A DNA stretch of 64,000 nt from Pseudisothecium myosuroides (GCA_951799445.1 OX637292.1:2731296-2795295), one strand, 5' to 3'; shown: positions 1-12,410, counted from the first letter of the stretch. The notes: generated from the letters alone by a model not told the origin. Translations and numbers: made by a program.

Positions 1-3000
1 GTGTGTGTGGTTTTCCGTGGCTTGTGGAGCTCTCAACCTCCGAGGTTTTGGAAATGCCATTCTTTTGCTTTGGAGGTGAAGAAACGTTCTCGAAGAAAAA
101 TTTCTCGAGGAATTTTTCAGTTTCATTAGCTATACTTGACTTGCGGAGTTCCCATCCAGCTTTGTAGGTAACGCATTCTCCAAGAATTACTCCAAACAAC
201 AAAAAGGGGTGTCACACCTTCACACAAAACAGCTCGCCATTGGCTCCTCTTTTGTCTCACCAATTTCTCCCACTTCGTAGAATTCTGGTTCTCGGAGAAG
301 GTGTGACTAACCCTAATGGGAAAATACCTCCCCAGTGTGTGGGAAGTTTATACCCCGGTGTCGACCTCCCGGTCTCTCTGTGCGATCCTAGGAAATTTCT
401 CATCAGACTGGATGGTCCAATCTTCATTGATTTTTGCCAATCCTGCTCGCAGTACTCCACAGAATGCGTCTCAGACTGAAACTGAGGCTATTAAACCAAC
501 CAATATCCGCAGTAATATGTTATCCATCGATTTTTCGTTCATGTGTTTTGATTGTTTTGTGCCTCAATCGACTTTTGTACATGAAATTTGCTTAATCGTG
601 CTGAAAAAAGTGCCAGTTTAACGAAATTGATGTTTTGGGTTTCATCTGCAAGGCGTTCAAAGCATCAAACCTGGAAGAAGAAACCCTGTAAGGTCATAGA
701 CTCATAGTAGAGAAATCGGCATGTTTCAGAGTGCCAAAATTGTGATATTCAAGTGCGCTCGACCTAAAAACTAGTCCTGCATGGCTGGTACAGACGTGCG
801 GTTTCTGATGGGAGCCTGAGAAAGTGCCAATCTCTTGAAATTTCTGTTTTGAACTGTTTTGAACCGATATGGCAATCTCAATTCGAGGTTCTCAACTCGC
901 CCTTCAATTCGTCTCGAAAAGTCGGAAAAAAAGTTGCCAAATCAGAGTGGGAACGAAAGCTGGAGCATGTAGTTTGATTGTTCACACATTCGAAGCACCT
1001 TTGTGTTGCACTCACATACAGAGATTATAGCTTCAAGAGCCACGGATTCCAAACTAAATGGGTAAACACCTGCAAATTACTCCGTATCTTGGACATAGGA
1101 TTACTTTCGTGCACTGTATTAGTCAGGCCATCACTCAGAATATGACGGATCACTGCTAGTTTTTTTCCCGAATCTAACAAAATCTCCTATTTCGTCTCGA
1201 TCGACGGATTCGAGACTGTGCGAATGAATCAAAAAGGCACAAAAGAAAAAGAAAAAAGCTCAAGTCTTCAACCTCGGCTAACTACTCGGCTAACGAACTG
1301 GTACGTCACCTGAATTCATTCCGAAAAGTCTTCCTTGAACTCGTCCCTTACATTGCAATCATTCGGTAAAGGTCTTGCACTCATGGTAGTCCGTAAGTAA
1401 CGGCCATTCCGCCATGAATACACTTTAATTTGGAATGTGCGATTGTGCGCTTCTTCCAATTCAAGGGCGGTATGCCAACAACATTCAACGCTCATCAAGG
1501 ACCCTCCAAGCAAACCCCTGCCCCTTTCTGCAAAAAGCTCCATCGACGTTGATCGACGCACGGCAACACCCGAATTCGAATCTCCAGGAATCGAAAGAAA
1601 GCGAGAAATCATCCCCGAAATATGGAGGCCTTTCCAAGTCACTCAGTTCAAGCTCGCACATGCATTCAACGAGACTCGCATCATCTACCGTGCAGTTTGC
1701 TTCTCTATCCTCCCAGAAACCTAAAGACGCTCCTACCACTGGTCCCAGCGAATCGCTTGGATCAAATCGCTTGCGACCTCACAATGGGGCTCACACTCAC
1801 CTTTCTCCAAGTCGAGGCTGCGTGCGTGACGAGGTGGAGCAAGAGGTAGGAATTCATGATGGGTATCGATCGACTTTGCTCGCTTTCGCTTTCAGGCGGA
1901 TTTGCAGGAACGAATGGATGGCGAAGCTGCGATCGATCTGTGATCGACATGCAAAGCTGGATCGATCAGGCTTCACTTCACTTCGAGCCACGCAAGCACT
2001 ACAGTATCCCAACGTGTACCGTTTTAGCTATTATTCGACCAATTTTATTCGTTGCCTATTCGGATCGTCCTGTCCATTGATCAGCGTCTTGGGATCTCCG
2101 ACAAGCGAAGTGAGATCAGCAGCGTTGGTTGGTTAATTCCAATTGGCGAGTTTCCCGTAGCGACGGGCGTACCGGCAGCTGTGAGTGTAAGTAGTTCATG
2201 AGTACAGTAGTTCATATTATGGCGGTGACCCCGCACTTAATTGGTACAGACCCGATTTACAATGGGAGATTGTGGGGCGGATGCGTGTACGTGTCCCGGG
2301 ATGTGTGACGATCATTTTCGTTGAGATATTTTGAACCCGATTTTGGACCGGAGCCGGTGGACGATGAGTGGGCTCTGTGAAGGCTGCGCCGCCAGCCTAG
2401 GTGCCAGGTGGTCAGTTGCTAGAAATTGAAGGCCACTCGCGTACAAGCTACTGCTCACGCCTCTACTTCGGGTCTCATCGCAATAACAGACCAACCTGGA
2501 TTTGGCTTACTTGAGTTCATGCCAAAGACGACGTACATCCGTCATGTGATCCTCACGTTGCGGAATGATTCTCCAGCGCTTGATTGAGTTGACGCGAAAG
2601 TGTAGAAAGCATGAGTGGCGATGGGGCCCGGTCCTCGAACTACTACCAGCTAGCTAGCAAGATCCTGCTGCATCAGAAAAAATCCATCAATATCCCCTCC
2701 TTTATTACTTTCTAGCTTTTGTACTTGCCTGCCTTTCCAAGATTTCCAGCTTTTCCAAAACTCTGCGAACCAATGGCCACCGTCTCAGTCTAATCGATAC
2801 TGCCGGACGGTTTGGCTGTCATCGATCTACACAGACAGTTGCGCGGTTTGACATCGATCACCATGACTCACCCCTGGAAATAATTAAAATCTCATCACCC
2901 TCGTCATGACCGGTGGTGATCCCGAGGTGAAGACTTGAATCTTAACGAAAGAGGATTGTATCAATCAGATGGACTGCCAATACCGATACCAGGCAGTCGA

Positions 3001-3650
3001 TCATTCCTTGCCTTGCTGTTAACCCTGAAAGGACAAGACCTATCACCAAGCTACTTTGCCGCAAATGATCTGATATTTGACCAATCGGTGCATTCTTCAT
3101 TTCTACAGTGATCTGCAAAGTCATCCATCAGCCCCTTTTTGGCATCAGCGTCCTTTACACAGAGTTAAAATGGAATGATTTGAGTGACCTGGAACCGACG
3201 GTATGGACCAGTAGGATTGGGAAGAGGGTGTGTCCGGGGATGATGTCTGTCCGGCGTCGGCATCAGTCCCGAAGTGGGGCTACTGACCGAGAGGCAAGAG
3301 AGCAGAGATCCAGAACTTGACTATATGCTTAATAATCATAATAATCACCGGATTCTTGTGCATGCGCGCAGTGGGACGGAGGTCAGTTGCTGGGACCAGA
3401 CAGGGGTGAGCAGATCGATGGTGATGTCTAGATTTAAACCACTCGATCATGCATGTGCATGCAAGCCTCTGTTTCCTGACCCTGCCCATTGCAACTTGCA
3501 AGTTTGCAACCGTGCTTTTCTTGCGGCTTGCCTGCTCCAGTTAAGTTCACGAGGAAGGTGAGAAGGCAAGCCAGGGCCATACCGCCCATACGACGGGTGC
3601 GTGGATGTGTCGTCAGTGAGCTCCTTGCGGAGTTCGCTGCATGATGAAAG
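1..3650. other. Low-copy, mixed-composition DNA without a recognised gene
   Basis: This block is clearly richer in GC than the AT-rich DNA that follows and shows no terminal inverted repeats I could pair, so it looks like low-copy sequence (promoter, intron or UTR of a neighbouring gene, or decayed gene). The longest open frame is 1435-2136 (+, 233 codons), serine-rich with no motif I recognise; overlapping frames on the other strand (1316-1642, 1485-1739) are no more convincing. I do not call a CDS. Several ATCGATC-type motifs cluster at 1860-1985. Confidence 0.4.
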
Positions 3651-5139
3651 GGAACTTCACTTCACCCGATTTGGACTCGAAAAGGTCACCAAATACGAAA
3701 TGAACCCAAATAAGGTAGCCAAATACCTAAAACGGATAACTTAAGCATTTCAGTCTGTAGGATATGGGGAGTTCGTTGAGAAATTGAACTCAATGTGTGC
3801 AAAAATAAGGATGAGGAAGAATGCACCAAAAAAACAGGAATTCTTTTCCTCAAGAATGAATATTTTTCCTTAAATGTGGAATTTTCTTCTCAAACCATCC
3901 CTGTCTCATAGCTTCACCTAAAACAGCTAGCTTTGGAACTCATTCCTAATCAAATATAAACCAAATGAATCAAATGTGAGCCAACCAAATTTTTTTCAAT
4001 CAACAATATACATCTCATTGTTGTCCATTCTAGGACACCCTACTATGTCATTACAAAGGATCTCTCTATTTTAGGTGTTTCTACCTTAGGGGGTAAGAAG
4101 TTTTGTTTTTGTCCCTTGGAAAACTTATTGCCTACATTTGGGTGGATCCAATGGAGCCATGAATTCATCATGCCTTTGAAACATTGGACATGGTAAAAAT
4201 ATAGGAATGTATTTTATATTATGTTTTTAGACTATTTGAATCCAAATTTTGATTTATTAAACCAAATTAAGTTGCTTGAGTTATAATGATTCATACAAAA
4301 GGATCCAAACCCCTTACATTGGTGGGACATAACATTGTTTACCAATGAAGGAGGGATCCCTTTTACATCCTTAAAAGGGGGACCCTTATAGTGAATAAAA
4401 TTGTCTTATATGACACCTAAAACCAACTTCAATCCTTGAATTAACTAAATAGTCCCTTTCAAGAATCTAATAAAGCATAATATTTTTTCTATAGAGGAAA
4501 GGATTATTGTATGGTTATACAATGTTATGGACATCACTTACTTAGGTATAATGAAGCTCCAATATGTGAAATGGAATCCACATACATAAGATAATTATAT
4601 AAAATTATAAATTAGAATATATAATTCAAATAAGCATTCAATCATGGTTCCTATTATTCCAATCAATTATCAATATTGAATTTTGTTGGGGTCAATCCAA
4701 ATTCTTGTAGTTTGTGTATTCTAGAATAAAATTTAGAAATAAATATGAATTAATTTTTCAATCTGCTAGAAAGTGTACAAAAAATTGAACAATTGATTAA
4801 TATATGATTAAACCCTTAAAAGACAGTTAGATAGAGGATGTTTTTCATGAAAAATTGTCAAAAATTGTCAACTTTTAGTAAATTGGCCAAAATTAAAAAT
4901 TATTTTTTTTATAAAATTCTAACTATACCAAAAGCATAATAGGCTTTTTTTTTATCAAGTGAGTGAAATAATATCAGCATATTTGATTGTATGGGTTGAA
5001 AGATTATAAATTTATAATGTTTAAAGTGAGAAAAATTACTATTTTCACTTCTATGAAACAGGATTAGCAAACTTGAGTTCAAGCCCTTTAGGATTAAACA
5101 AATTCTTCACATAAAAATGAAGATATGCACCACTCATTA
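3651..5139. other. AT-rich intergenic DNA, nothing recognised
   Basis: The composition falls abruptly to AT-rich from about 3.7 kb. There are no open frames of note. A short motif, TTTCTACCTTAG, at about 4078-4089 resembles the ends of the 49993-50326 element, so a decayed relative may lie here, but no partner end was found. Confidence 0.4.
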
Positions 5140-5772
5140 GTATATCTTATTAAATGTACTAATGTAAAATTAAAAAAGAAAATAAAGGATCTACTTTACT
5201 CTATTTAAATCACCTTTCAATACAAAGAAGTCAAGTAATTCAGCAATATATTAGCCATTTTTTGATGATTTCTTGTGCACTGTAGAATTTATTTTTTTGA
5301 AATCCAAATAGTGAAAACAAAGAACCACACATCTAGGATATGTAAAAAAACATTCAAAATCTTTGATTTCATAGATTGCAAAACTATAGCAATTGAGGTT
5401 AGAAAAAAATGTTTTTTTTCAAAATTGCCCTAACAAAGTTAACAAAGTTTGATTCCTTTTGGAGTGTGAATGTATGATATTTGAACTAAAAATATTTATT
5501 TTTACAGCTTCATGCCATGTCATACTAGTTGTAACATACATGCCAAATTTTTTTTAAATGATGAAGGACTTAGCAAAAGATGCCTAAATTGCCTAAAAAT
5601 TTTCAGGCATTATAACTTTTTACTCGGACATCCAATTGTAATTTTTTTTCCACAAAGATGGTTAATGTTTGCACCTTGTGTCAAAGTTTGAAGAATATCC
5701 ACTCAAAATTGACTTCATAGGAACTTTCCAAACATTCAATTTTCCGTTCAATAAACGATTGTTTTCCAGGGG
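5140..5772 (+). repeat. Dispersed ~630-bp repeat, copy 1, ending at TTAA
   Basis: This stretch aligns in the same orientation with 20740-21356. Shared blocks include AAGAAGTCAAGTAA, a segment around AATCTTT...ATAGATTGCAA, and a final segment with CAATAAACGATTGTTTTCC (copy 2: CAACAAGCAATTGTTCCCC). It ends CCAGGGG directly before TTAA (5773-5776), which resembles the right ends of the TTAA elements elsewhere in the window. I infer a decayed member of that group; the left end was not found. Confidence 0.5.
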
Positions 5773-6681
5773 TTAATCCTAGAAGGATGCCGCAAACACA
5801 AAGTATCTATGGTTGACGTCACTTGAGATTGTATGATGGAAAAAAAACATTATTTCATCCAATATTTTACTTGAAATTTGCTTGAGTATATTTTCAATGA
5901 ACAGTATTGCAAATTCTCACTAGCTATGGTATTATTGATCTTTCTAAAGATGCTTAATCCAAGGCTCCCCCTTGTAGTGCATTTTGGCCATTTTTTGCTA
6001 TTATTCTTCATGTGAATTTTAGCCATAAAATGAATTTTTTTTGAATTTGAATCAAGCTAATGAAATGAAGCTTATCAAGTGCAATTTCTACTCCAATTCA
6101 TAAATTTTGGAAATTTGTAAATTTCAATATTTTGTAGCAATATTTTGTAGCAATATGAACTTTGGAACTATATAATGTGGTTTGTTGATTTTGTAATTTT
6201 AGAGCAACATGAAACTTTTGTTTTATACCATGATATTATACACTATAATATACATCTATAGTGAAAATTTTAGAATTTTTTAGTATGTTTTGTATTTGAT
6301 ATGATTCATATGAATTTTCTTCATTTAAAAAAAAATTATAGTAGTTTCAAATTTTTCCATTAAAAAATTGAAAATTTTATGACTTATAGCAGTCATATGG
6401 TTTTAAAAAATAAATTCAAATTTTTTCATTCATATCTAATTGTAAACAAAGTGATGGATAGCGAGGCTTGAAATCGATGGTTTTGGGTCCGTCCTTTGAA
6501 GGTTCACCCGTTAATCCTAGAAAGATACTGTAGACATTAAGTATCCCATGGATGACAGAGTATCCTTCTATGTAGGACAAAAGTGCAAGTGTTCATCCTT
6601 GCAATTTTATATGAAAAGGTGAGGTTTTGTACAATAGTTTAACCTCTAATGAATGTTCATGGAATTTTTTAAACAAATGAT
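5773..6681. other. AT-rich spacer with two copies of a TTAATCCTAGAA motif
   Basis: There is no gene. The motif TTAATCCTAGAAGGATGCCG at 5773 recurs in slightly altered form at about 6508 (TTAATCCTAGAAAGATACTG), each followed by a related AAGTATC...ATGG segment. These could be ends of further TTAA-flanked elements, but inverted partners were not identified. Confidence 0.35.
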
Positions 6682-6990
6682 ATGGCCAATTTCATTAAAA
6701 TGGCGGTATTCCGTCAATTTGGCACTTCTAGCAGTTCAGACCGCCCAGTCTGAACTGTTTTTTTTTACCAAAATCTATACCAGTATTAGATTTTTGAAAT
6801 CTATATTTGTCTTAGATATTTAAAATCTATACCAATCCTATATTTTTCAGACTACACAATCTGAAATCTATGTCAGTCCTAGATTTCTAAAATCTAAAAA
6901 TGACCTAGATGTTAGCAATGTACACTTGTCCTAGATGTCACAGTGTGAAAATGACACATGGAATACTGCCATTTTAATGAAATTCGCCAT
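6682..6990. mobile_element. MITE, 309 bp, with ~30-bp TIRs and TGAT duplication
   Basis: The left end reads ATGGCCAATTTCATTAAAAT and the right end is its inverted counterpart (ATGGCGAATTTCATTAAAAT on the minus strand), continuing as GGC[G/A]GTATTCC. Identity over about 30 bp is high. The flanks both read TGAT (6678-6681 and 6991-6994), giving a 4-bp target-site duplication. The interior has several degenerate copies of AAATCTATA-like sequence and no coding capacity. Superfamily not assigned. Confidence 0.75.
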
Positions 6991-7264
6991 TGATTTACAA
7001 TGTAGCAAAAGGGTTGATTTCAATGGTGACGAGTCCATCCTTTTGGAGTTAAACGCCAGGATCCTTCTAGAGTTGATCGTAAAGTGTGCAGTTGTATGCA
7101 ATGCAGGACCAGGAGCCGGAGTTCGGGAAAAACACAAGACCAAACTTGCCAGAGCACCAAAACTCATGTCTAATGGAGTTTGGTGTTGTGTTTCTTCTAT
7201 ACTATTCTTAGTCAAACCTTCCTCTGACACCCAGCTACAAACATTGGATGAACTTTACAATTAA

Positions 7265-7467
7265 CTCCAATGACTAAGGAATCATCCCTTTTGGTATTGT
7301 GTGACATCATCTACTTTACAAAAAAACAAAAGTACTCATTAGAGATCAAACTTCTATGCAAGATCTCTCCTTTTTGCACAAAATTCCAAGGATGAACAAT
7401 TGCACTTGTGTCCTACAAAGAAAGATTCTTTGTCTTTCACCGGCCGAAAAACGGCTAATTTTAAGGG
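7265..7467. mobile_element. Short TTAA-flanked element, family B copy 1
   Basis: TTAA occurs at 7261-7264 and 7468-7471. The right end reads TTTTAAGGG before TTAA; the left end is degenerate. The core matches 49743-49964 and 12411-12590, for example ATCATCCCTTTTGG, GACATCATCT, CACAAAATTCCAAGGATGAA and GTCCTACA. About 203 bp, non-coding. The TTAA flanks and CCCTTAAA-type end tie it to the piggyBac-type group in this window. Confidence 0.65.
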
Positions 7468-7471
7468 TTAA

Positions 7472-8821
7472 CAATGGAACCAAGGCGGTCATGTCAGTTG
7501 ATTCTATGCAGATAATTGAAGTACTAGGCTCAGCTTTCAACACAGATAAAATTTGGTCCAACCCAGTGTCGGTCGATATTGCCTCATAGTTTATTGTACA
7601 GTACAGTGCGAAACTTCCAGCCTTGCTGAACAATGTTATAATTGACCAAATGGAGTACAAGAGGTGTACCACTCACTCACTCAGCTTGAAATGGCGTGCC
7701 AATTTGGTGGTAAAAAAACAACAAATACTGCACCTCATCTTCCATAAAAACAGGCAAGTCAAGTCGGAACTGACCGTGCTTTTTCACTACTGTAGACAGC
7801 CAGTGCAGCTGGTCTCAAGTCTGGAGTGACTCGTCCTCACAGCTGGAGCATAAAAGAACTTGGAAGCGGCATGGCCGGGCGTGTTTTTCTGATGTGGCAC
7901 CACTTGAATTTGCTTTCCATATTATCACTTGGCGAGGGCGCCACAGCAGGCGCCACATGGTGCTCCATGCCCACTCAGATATTTTAAGTAACCATGCTCC
8001 TGACCTGGAAATAGCACACGTGGCGTGCGTCTTGCTAGGGAGGTTGAAGGTCGCCGTACTCGTGCTGATCTGGAGAATTCCACACAACAGTCAGGCAACA
8101 GTCCATGAACTGAAGGTGAAGTGAATGAATTCTTTTTCAATTTGAAGTGCTGGTCGGTTCAGTTCACTCATTATAATTTCCTTTTCTGCACATTTTCTGC
8201 ACCAGGTCGCCTTGGCTACTGTTTTCTAGCCACATGCGAGGGATCAATCCTCTCGAAATCGTCGGTCGGTCGAGACTACTAACACGATGATTAGGGAGAT
8301 TAGGCTATTGTGACCTCGTTTTTAGCTTCAACTGTTTCTGTGGTAGCACTGTAGCAGTTAATTGCTGCTCAAGGTTTGTGGCAGTAATAATAAGACTACT
8401 GTACAGTACTTAACTTAGTGTAGGTGGTTGCGCCCAATTGAAGTTCATGTACCAGTTCTGATGGGCTTAGATGAGTCTCGATAGGCGGATAGAGGATATC
8501 CTGTAAGTTCTGTTGAAGGCAGGTACTGTATACATCATGTCCTCGGACGGGTTTTATAATTTGTGATCAGTTTCAGGTACAAGCGAGACATGAATGCCTC
8601 TTCATTGGTGCGTGCAGGTGATTTGGGAAGCGCCGCTGGAAATATCCGAGCGGAGGCTACTAGCACTCCAAGAATAATAAGATGAGGATTCAGGGCGCAG
8701 AGGTGCACGGACCGCATTTGCACATAAACAAAAGCATGAAATGGCAATATTTGTCAACTCGAAATAAGTGCTGACTGGGGTGGGCGGGTTCTGTTACAGC
8801 TCAGTCGTCGGGATACCAGAA
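7472..8821. other. Low-copy DNA, no recognised gene
   Basis: Mixed composition. Several short overlapping open frames occur on both strands between 7620 and 8140 (up to 90 codons), none with a recognisable domain. The overlap on both strands is what GC-richer non-coding DNA gives by chance. Confidence 0.35.
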
Positions 8822-9049
8822 TGTGGACCCTACTCCCAAATTTTTCACCGTGGAGGAAAAATGTAAAAATCTGGGCATGGTTTCTGGTTTGTGATTAATT
8901 TTGTGTTACTCTACCTTCTGTACTTGATTGGGGAATGTGGGATCCAAACATGAATTTCAAGTCTCCAAATTTGATTAATAATTTGGTAAAAAAGAATAAG
9001 TTCCTGTGTTTTCCCCATGGTGAAAATTTGGAGAATGTCGGGTCCACTT
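8822..9049. mobile_element. MITE, ~228 bp, TIR begins GTGGACCC
   Basis: Left end GTGGACCCTACTCCCAAATT and, on the minus strand from the right end, GTGGACCCGACATTCTCCAA pair through to TTTTCACC[G/A]TGG.GGAAAA, about 38 bp of imperfect inverted repeat. The interior is AT-rich and non-coding. No clear target duplication was seen. Confidence 0.65.
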
Positions 9050-10818
9050 CCTGGTGTCAATGAGGATATCCTGATTCTTCTGTTACAATGCAACTGCCAA
9101 AAAAAACATAACTTATTAATCCTAGCTGAGGATCGAGTTCACTAATCACGTGCACTGTTCAGGATTTCCAGTACTTCAAATTTGCAAGGACATTGAATCA
9201 ACTGAAATCACTTAGAACGAGGAGCCATCAGGTATTTGGGGAGGCCGATTACGTTTACAAGAGGACCACGGCGTGGCACGCTTTCCAAATGTAAAAGACC
9301 GCTATTGAGTGGTCCCGCTGCAGCCTCACTCTATCGCTCAAGAGAGCCATTGCCAAAAAATGAAATCGAAACATTAAATAATTTTATGTATAATAAGAGA
9401 TCTTCAGCGTGGCGGGCGAGCACACACTGATCACATTGTTCAAATAATCTCCAGAGCGTAACTAACTAACTAATCCTGATTGCAACTCAATAAGTTGGGG
9501 ATTACTTCTGTACTCTTTTTTGAAGTTTCTGCTCTCGTGCCAAAAAAGAAAAGAAAAATGCAGCAAATACGTCGTTGAAAGCGCGCTTTTCACACACTTG
9601 CCGAATGGACAGAAGGCAGTGTTCACTTTCCACAGTGGCTGTTGACTTGGCCCGAATCGCAACAGTAAAGAGGGACTACACTAGGTGGGTGGAATTGCCT
9701 CGAGATGAGCGATGCCACAACTGTGGAGCAGTTGGGTTGCTTACCCCAAGGCAATTGCGAGATGGACAACAATCCTGTTAGCAACAAACACAGCTGCAGG
9801 CATATCACTCAATAAATTAAATGGTAATCAGCTCACCAAATCAATTCTAACCAATTGAGCTGGCATTGCAAGCAGGTTCAGTCTCAATCCCACGTACGGT
9901 ACCGAATTCGCACAGGCTTTCAGTAGAGTGACCAAAAGCCGTCACTCCCAGATACCACAATCCTTGTAGCAATGGAAGCCGCGGCTTTGTTCAGATGAAA
10001 TGAAAACTCTATTGAAAGCATTAAAGGGTGCAATAACTTGGTTGTAGTCCGGATCGTACATGAAGAACAGCTAAACCATACCCAAGCATTAAGGGCGCTA
10101 CACTCTCTCGCATTGCATGGCGCATTCCGTAAATAGAGCTTATTCATAATCAGATTTAAGTAGTGAAGACTTTCTACGCTACACACATGTATTGTTTGAA
10201 ATCCGGACGCAACGACGTTCTGGCAATTGAAAAATCTGGCTGTGGTAAGGAGAGGAAACTTTTCAGACGGTTGTCGCAACTCACTGACACCAGACGTGCA
10301 GGTCCCTGCAAATTAGAGAGGAATGTTTGGGTGAGGGAAGTGGTCCCTGTTTCGGGTCAATGATAGCGTCGGTGGTCCAGCCACATTTATTAACACTGGG
10401 CTGGCTCTGATTGGATTGAAGGTGTCACAACCAGCTCAACTGACACGTTTCGAAAAGTGGGCGTCTCTTGAGAGTTTTCGGCCTGAATGTGACGGACTGA
10501 TAGTCCCTCACAATCAAGAGCTGGACTGCATGAAAGAAGTGAGTTATAATTCACAGGCTCTAAAGTGGATATACCAGGAGCCAGCTTTGGCATCAATTGC
10601 ACAATGATCATTGGGAAACAGAAAATCTGCAAGCAGCCAACCTTCGACTTCAGTCCGAAATATTTGTATCTGAGAATCAGGTTCAAAGTAATCCAGAAGG
10701 CGCTGAAAAAGCAATAGAAATGCACACACGACGACAGAAGGGTGGGACAAAGGATTACCAATGCCGAAACGGGTGTACACTCCGCCACAATTCTACTAAG
10801 CGTCAGCTGCAATGTAAT
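9050..10818. other. Low-copy DNA upstream of the microRNA hairpins, no protein gene recognised
   Basis: There are open frames of up to 140 codons (minus, 10390-10812) and 119 codons (minus, 9920-10279), but neither has a recognisable domain. If the hairpins at 10.82-11.14 kb are transcribed from the minus strand, this stretch lies downstream of them and could hold the 3' part of the primary transcript. Confidence 0.3.
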
Positions 10819-10914
10819 ATTTCTGCATGAGCACCTTCACCGCCGTGCCAGAGAAAGGGAGGCATGGACTCCAATCTCTTGCGGCAGCGCGGTGCAGGTG
10901 CAGATGCAGGAACA
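10819..10914 (-). ncRNA. Candidate microRNA hairpin 1, miR1030/miR530-like
   Basis: The two arms (10820-10849 and 10885-10914) form an imperfect stem with about 24 of 30 paired positions. On the minus strand the 5' arm at 10890-10910 contains CTGCATCTGCACCTGCACCG, which matches the mature moss miR1030 sequence as I recall it, and is close to seed-plant miR530 (TGCATTTGCACCTGCACC). The stem is followed by a short loop (~35 nt). The hairpin lies 103 nt from a second, similar hairpin, so the two may share one primary transcript. Mature identity rests on memory, not on a database search. Confidence 0.7.
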
Positions 10915-11016
10915 TGGCATTGCAACGAGGAAGGCGAGAGATAGGAAGACGATGGGCAGGAAAAAACAAGGATGGAAGAAACTGCGCCACCATTCGAGTA
11001 TCAAAAGCTCCAGTGT

Positions 11017-11138
11017 CACGACTCTGCATAAGGACCTGCACCGTCATGGCGCAATCGAATCGAATTCATCAACGAGCTGACCCAGGTCAGCTTTGAATTC
11101 AACCCACACTTCGGTGCAGGTGCAGATGCAGATACGTG
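11017..11138 (-). ncRNA. Candidate microRNA hairpin 2, miR1030/miR530-like
   Basis: On the minus strand the 5' arm (11112-11132) starts T followed by CTGCATCTGCACCTGCACCG. The opposite arm (11023-11043) pairs over CTGCAT...ACCTGCACCG with a 3-4 nt internal bulge. The stem is extended outward by CACG/CGTG. The loop contains a second perfect stem, AGCTGACC/GGTCAGCT (11075-11092), framed by GAATTC on both sides (11062-11067 and 11095-11100), so the whole 122 nt folds strongly. The sequence fits a plant MIR precursor better than a MITE: short, bulged and without target duplications. The strand is chosen because only the minus 5' arm matches the known family. Confidence 0.75.
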
Positions 11139-12406
11139 ACATTGGAGCAGTTCAGTGCGGCTTGCGAACCCAATGAAGAAAATCATCTCGACAGTGCAAC
11201 AGAGACCAGATTCAAGACAAAAATTTCAGGAGCTCAAAGGAAGAGATCGCAAGAACAGGCTTCAAGTTGAACGACGGGGAAGGAAAATAACAAGATGAGG
11301 CTATTGCTCTATCGTGGACGATTCTACGTTTCTGACAGTCTACAAGTGCAATGAACCGGAACTGATGGCAGCAAGATAAACCCGACTTCAATGTAACAGC
11401 AGGAAGGATTGAATCCCGTGGACGACTCCCAACGTGGGCAATAAAAATCCTTCATGGCCAAAGCCAATCCGGGGCAGTGTACTACTGGAATATATAATCT
11501 CCACAGTGGGAAAAAAAATTCACGGGGACAGACTGACCCGAGGTACGGTCCCCATTCCCACCCCACCCCCAATGAATTCTCCCGATGCTAGTTGACTGAA
11601 GTCACACGGCAACCGATTCTGAAGCTATCGGGAACACCGCAATTGAATGCGAGGTGAATCTCCAGGAGCTCCAGTGGCGAGCTCGCTCTGGAGAAGAGGA
11701 AGAGGACCATGAAGAGAAGAGAAGAGAAGAGAAAGGATGCGAATGGAGCGGGAGGAGGTGGGTATTTAAGGGGAATGGCAGCCGGCGACGCATGGATGTG
11801 ATTAAAACAGCCCGGCCCGGATTGAAGTTAAGGATGGCCCACGCTAGCTAGCTGTGGCCGCATGCGCTTCCATCGCCCACACCAGCGGAGGGGTGGTGAT
11901 GACGATGGTGGTGATGATGAGCGATGTGAGTAACGGACTCCAAAAAGGAATTGAGGGAGAGATTGGAGGGCGAAAAAGAGCGAGAAAGAGCACGATCGAC
12001 CTGGCAAAGCGCCGTGGACGCCCTGGCTGGCTCCCATCTTGCGCGGACGACCAAAAAGCTGCTCGAATCTGGCGGAGGGGACGGATTGCGCAAGCAGGCA
12101 GGCTACGGCAGAATAATGCCATGGCGCTCCGGCCTACATGACAGCATGCATTGCGAAATTACTTACACGCCGGGATTGCAAATTGGAAACCGCAATCGGG
12201 CTGCCTCCCTGCGACCTCTCTTCTGCCTGCAGGACGAGCCAGCCTGCCAAGGCTGGCTGCCTACCTCCCTTCCGTTCGGACGACTCTGCCTGCCTTGCCT
12301 GCGCCCACTCGCCCGAAGGCACCGTCACGGAGGGACGCAGACGCGCGCTGACGCGCCGACGCGGCCATGGAGGCGGCCGCGTTAATAATCAGGTCGGGTT
12401 ACAAGA
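11139..12406. other. GC-richer low-copy block, possible microRNA promoter side
   Basis: It lies 5' of the microRNA hairpins if these are read from the minus strand. It contains a purine-rich GAAGA-type tract at about 11690-11740 and a markedly GC-rich part at 11780-12390. Open frames of up to 144 codons occur on both strands but overlap each other and show no domain, as expected from GC-rich sequence. No protein gene is called. Confidence 0.35.
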
Positions 12407-12410
12407 TTAA

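Noticed and set aside
1485..1739. Minus-strand frame with INVDGAFCRKGQGFAWRVLDE, reminiscent of LINE RNase H
   Set aside because: Only a short stretch resembles the motif, no other RNase H block follows, and no LINE sequence flanks it. Probably chance.
1435..2136. 233-codon open frame (+)
   Set aside because: Serine-rich without domain, overlapped by several other frames in a GC-richer region; no splice or start context to support a gene.
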